64,000 bases of DNA, from the NCBI RefSeq assembly GCF_016802725.1, contig NC_052667.1, positions 17,809,846 to 17,873,845 of the forward strand, given 5' to 3'. Positions 62,395 through 64,000 of the stretch are shown piece by piece. Within the stretch, counting starts at the first letter, position 1; each line of letters opens with the position of its first letter. The notes beneath the pieces are model-generated. The model saw only the letters and a program-made list of their open reading frames with translations, did not search any database and had not been told where the DNA came from. A program made the translations under genes and the position numbers. This DNA is from Solenopsis invicta. Its lineage: Eukaryota > Arthropoda > Insecta > Hymenoptera > Formicidae.

Positions 62395-62600
62395 AACATG
62401 ATGGCAGAAACGCGGCAGATATAGAACATGGTCTGCTTCATCATCTCTTGACGGCAAAATCGCAGCAGAAATCGTGCACGGCGTATCGTCATGACATAAC
62501 AGCGAAAACGCGGCAGGTACAAAACACGATTTGATTAATTAGTTATTTCATGGCAAAATCGCAACAAATATCGAACACAAGATGTCGTCAAATGTAAAAT
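62395..62600. repeat. Degenerate ~60-bp repeats
   Basis: Three loose copies of GGCARAAWCGCRGCAGAWAT...GAACAYG spaced about 60 bp apart. Function unknown. Confidence 0.4.
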
Positions 62601-62741
62601 GTGGTCGAGTTGGCTAAAACACCCTACCGGAGATCCTAATTTTGAACCCTGGCTGAGTTGATATTTTTTGTAATAAATTCTTTATAGTTTTTTCAAGTAG
62701 GAAAGGGTTCTAATATTTAGATGCTAATTAGCATCATTTAT

Positions 62742-63022
62742 TACACAGGCACATAAAAAAAGTGTCATGTCTGAGAGACTACACCTAGTATGTATTCTTG
62801 TATTTTGACATCCTGAAACCGAATATGATCTCAGAATTGCTCCATGAGGTGAGGATTTTTTTTACACTCAAAAAAATGGTCAAATATTCTTTAAAGTTAT
62901 ACTATTTAACCTAGTAAAAAATCCTAATCTGGCGCAATTCTGAGGTTATATTCGGTTTCAGGGCGTCAAAATACATAGGGATACATAGGTGTAGTTTTTC
63001 AGACATGACACTTTTTTTGTGT
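62742..63022. mobile_element. Palindromic MITE
   Basis: AAAAAAAGTGTCATGTCTGAGAGACTACACCTA pairs with TAGGTGTAGTTTTTCAGACATGACACTTTTTTT. Inner GAAACCGAATATGATCTCAG pairs with CTGAGGTTATATTCGGTTTC. About 110-bp arms, non-coding. Confidence 0.75.
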
Positions 63023-63269
63023 GTTGTGTTATCAAATTGATTTTAATTTAATAAATGCGATATTACTGATTCTTATTCAACTTAGAGCTGTGTTATAACT
63101 GAAAAAGTAATTTGGCGCGCAGATTGATCAATTTGAAAAAGTATATAAAATTACACGAATAAGCACTAAAATCTAACTACGACCGTTGAAGGCGTTCTTG
63201 TTTAATCTGTTGTTACATTATTGATTGAATATTTTTCTATTCTAAAATAAGTTTTGTTATTAAAACATT

Positions 63270-64000
63270 TTGTAACAAACCGCCTTCTCGCAAACCCCCG
63301 TGGACTGGTCATCGTTCACAAAACGTCCGACCGAACATCCGCCCGGCGTAGGAAAAGGCGCTGCGCGCCCATGATACAATTCAAATGCGCCTATACGGAC
63401 AATGAGACATCCGCGTGCCGAGTATCTCGCCACGCACGCGCACCGATTCAAACCGGCACACGCTATCGGCGTGCTTGCTCGCTTCCGTTCACTCTCCGTG
63501 CGACCGATCTCGAGCGGCGGGGATGCTGACACCAAAACGAACCGAACCGCCACCGAGCATCCTCGACGTCTCTTCGGTTATAAAAGAGCGTAGCAGCAAG
63601 ATGCTGCGCTTCTTCTCCGCCGACTTTTCGGAAAGCTACTCCGCCGACTAGTTTCTGAAGAAGTCTCTCGAAGTAGTCCTGGGATCAAGCGTCTTGGCCT
63701 CTGTCGAATGTTCTCGGCGGCTATCGCTCTCCCACCCGTCTTTCCTTGCCGAAGCTGGGTTCAAGCGTGCTTGGGCTTTGGCAAGCGTTTTTACCCGACC
63801 GGCATTTTAACACCGATCCGATCCCATCGCAGTGGCTAAAGACAAACGGGATAAAGCGTCTTTGCCTTTGTCGAGCGTACTCGACATAGCTGCTGCATTC
63901 CGCCTGCAAATCATAACGCGCCGCGGATCCATCAGATTTAAAGGGACGCTCAGCTGGGCGTCACCCCGCGTCCCGCTACCACGCCGGCGATCGTGAAGCC
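63270..64000 (+). other. GC-rich TATA-bearing segment, possible LTR or promoter, cut by window end
   Basis: Composition changes sharply to GC-rich at about 63270. TATAAAAG at 63579-63586 is followed about 30 bp later by GATGCTGCG, a plausible start site. Downstream, loose repeats of CAAGCGTCTTGGCCTCTGTCGA recur at about 63688, 63761 and 63860. The short frames here are not convincing. It could be an LTR starting TGTAACAAACCGCC (63270) or a host promoter. Confidence 0.35.

Overview
The window looks like insect nuclear DNA, most likely hymenopteran and possibly an ant. It is AT-rich and intron-bearing, and the transposon set is typical of arthropods: mariner/Tc1, pogo-like, hAT, PIF/Harbinger-like, piggyBac-like, Ty1/copia, Ty3/gypsy, BEL/Pao and an APE-type LINE. 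The order-level call is inference. Only one piece of probable host gene is recognisable, the last exon of a MARCHF5-like mitochondrial E3 ubiquitin ligase at 84-233 (+). Almost everything else is layered mobile DNA, most of it decayed.

Layout. 0.3-5.7 kb: small hairpin MITEs and a gag-only LTR element (2347-5135, minus) with a tRNA-Pro-type primer site and internal tandem repeats but no pol. 5.8-12.4 kb: a cluster of palindromic MITEs, several with TAA target duplications, and a non-coding piggyBac-like element with TTAA. 12.5-15.7 kb: a complete-looking DD41D-type Tc1/mariner transposon whose third catalytic residue is Asn, then a long-TIR MITE. 15.7-24.5 kb: a minus-strand gypsy element with very long LTRs, split by a plus-strand BEL/Pao element. 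24.6-28.6 kb: a 4 kb transposon with about 0.5 kb TIRs and one transposase-like frame broken by a single stop; I cannot place its superfamily with confidence. 28.7-29.9 kb: a Tc1 remnant. 30-36.9 kb: a minus-strand copia element carrying two later insertions, one a 1.7 kb element built of self-complementary 70-bp repeats, the other a MITE with an 8-bp target duplication. 36.9-45.8 kb: a mariner tail, AT-rich tandem repeats, a 5S rRNA-like piece, a 1.7 kb palindrome, a solo copia LTR and a hAT element with minisatellite arms. 46.3-54 kb: a palindromic MITE split by a pogo-like transposon and by a LINE, the LINE itself carrying a mariner and a small MITE. 55-58.6 kb: a broken LTR retrotransposon gag with several insertions. 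59.1-60.7 kb: a solo LTR of the same gypsy family. 60.7-64 kb: MITE fragments, hairpins and a GC-rich TATA-bearing segment cut by the window edge.

The parts do not form a pathway. What links them is insertion history: target-site duplications give an order of events at several loci. Three recurring signals stand out. (1) A small MITE has a conserved core but exchangeable ends (5150, 43475, 51417, 57475, 57924). (2) A 41-bp minisatellite sits just downstream of the transposase in two unrelated transposons (14290 and 25168). (3) TIR elements preferentially lie in TA microsatellites. All identifications come from reading motifs, repeats and frames by eye; no database search was possible.
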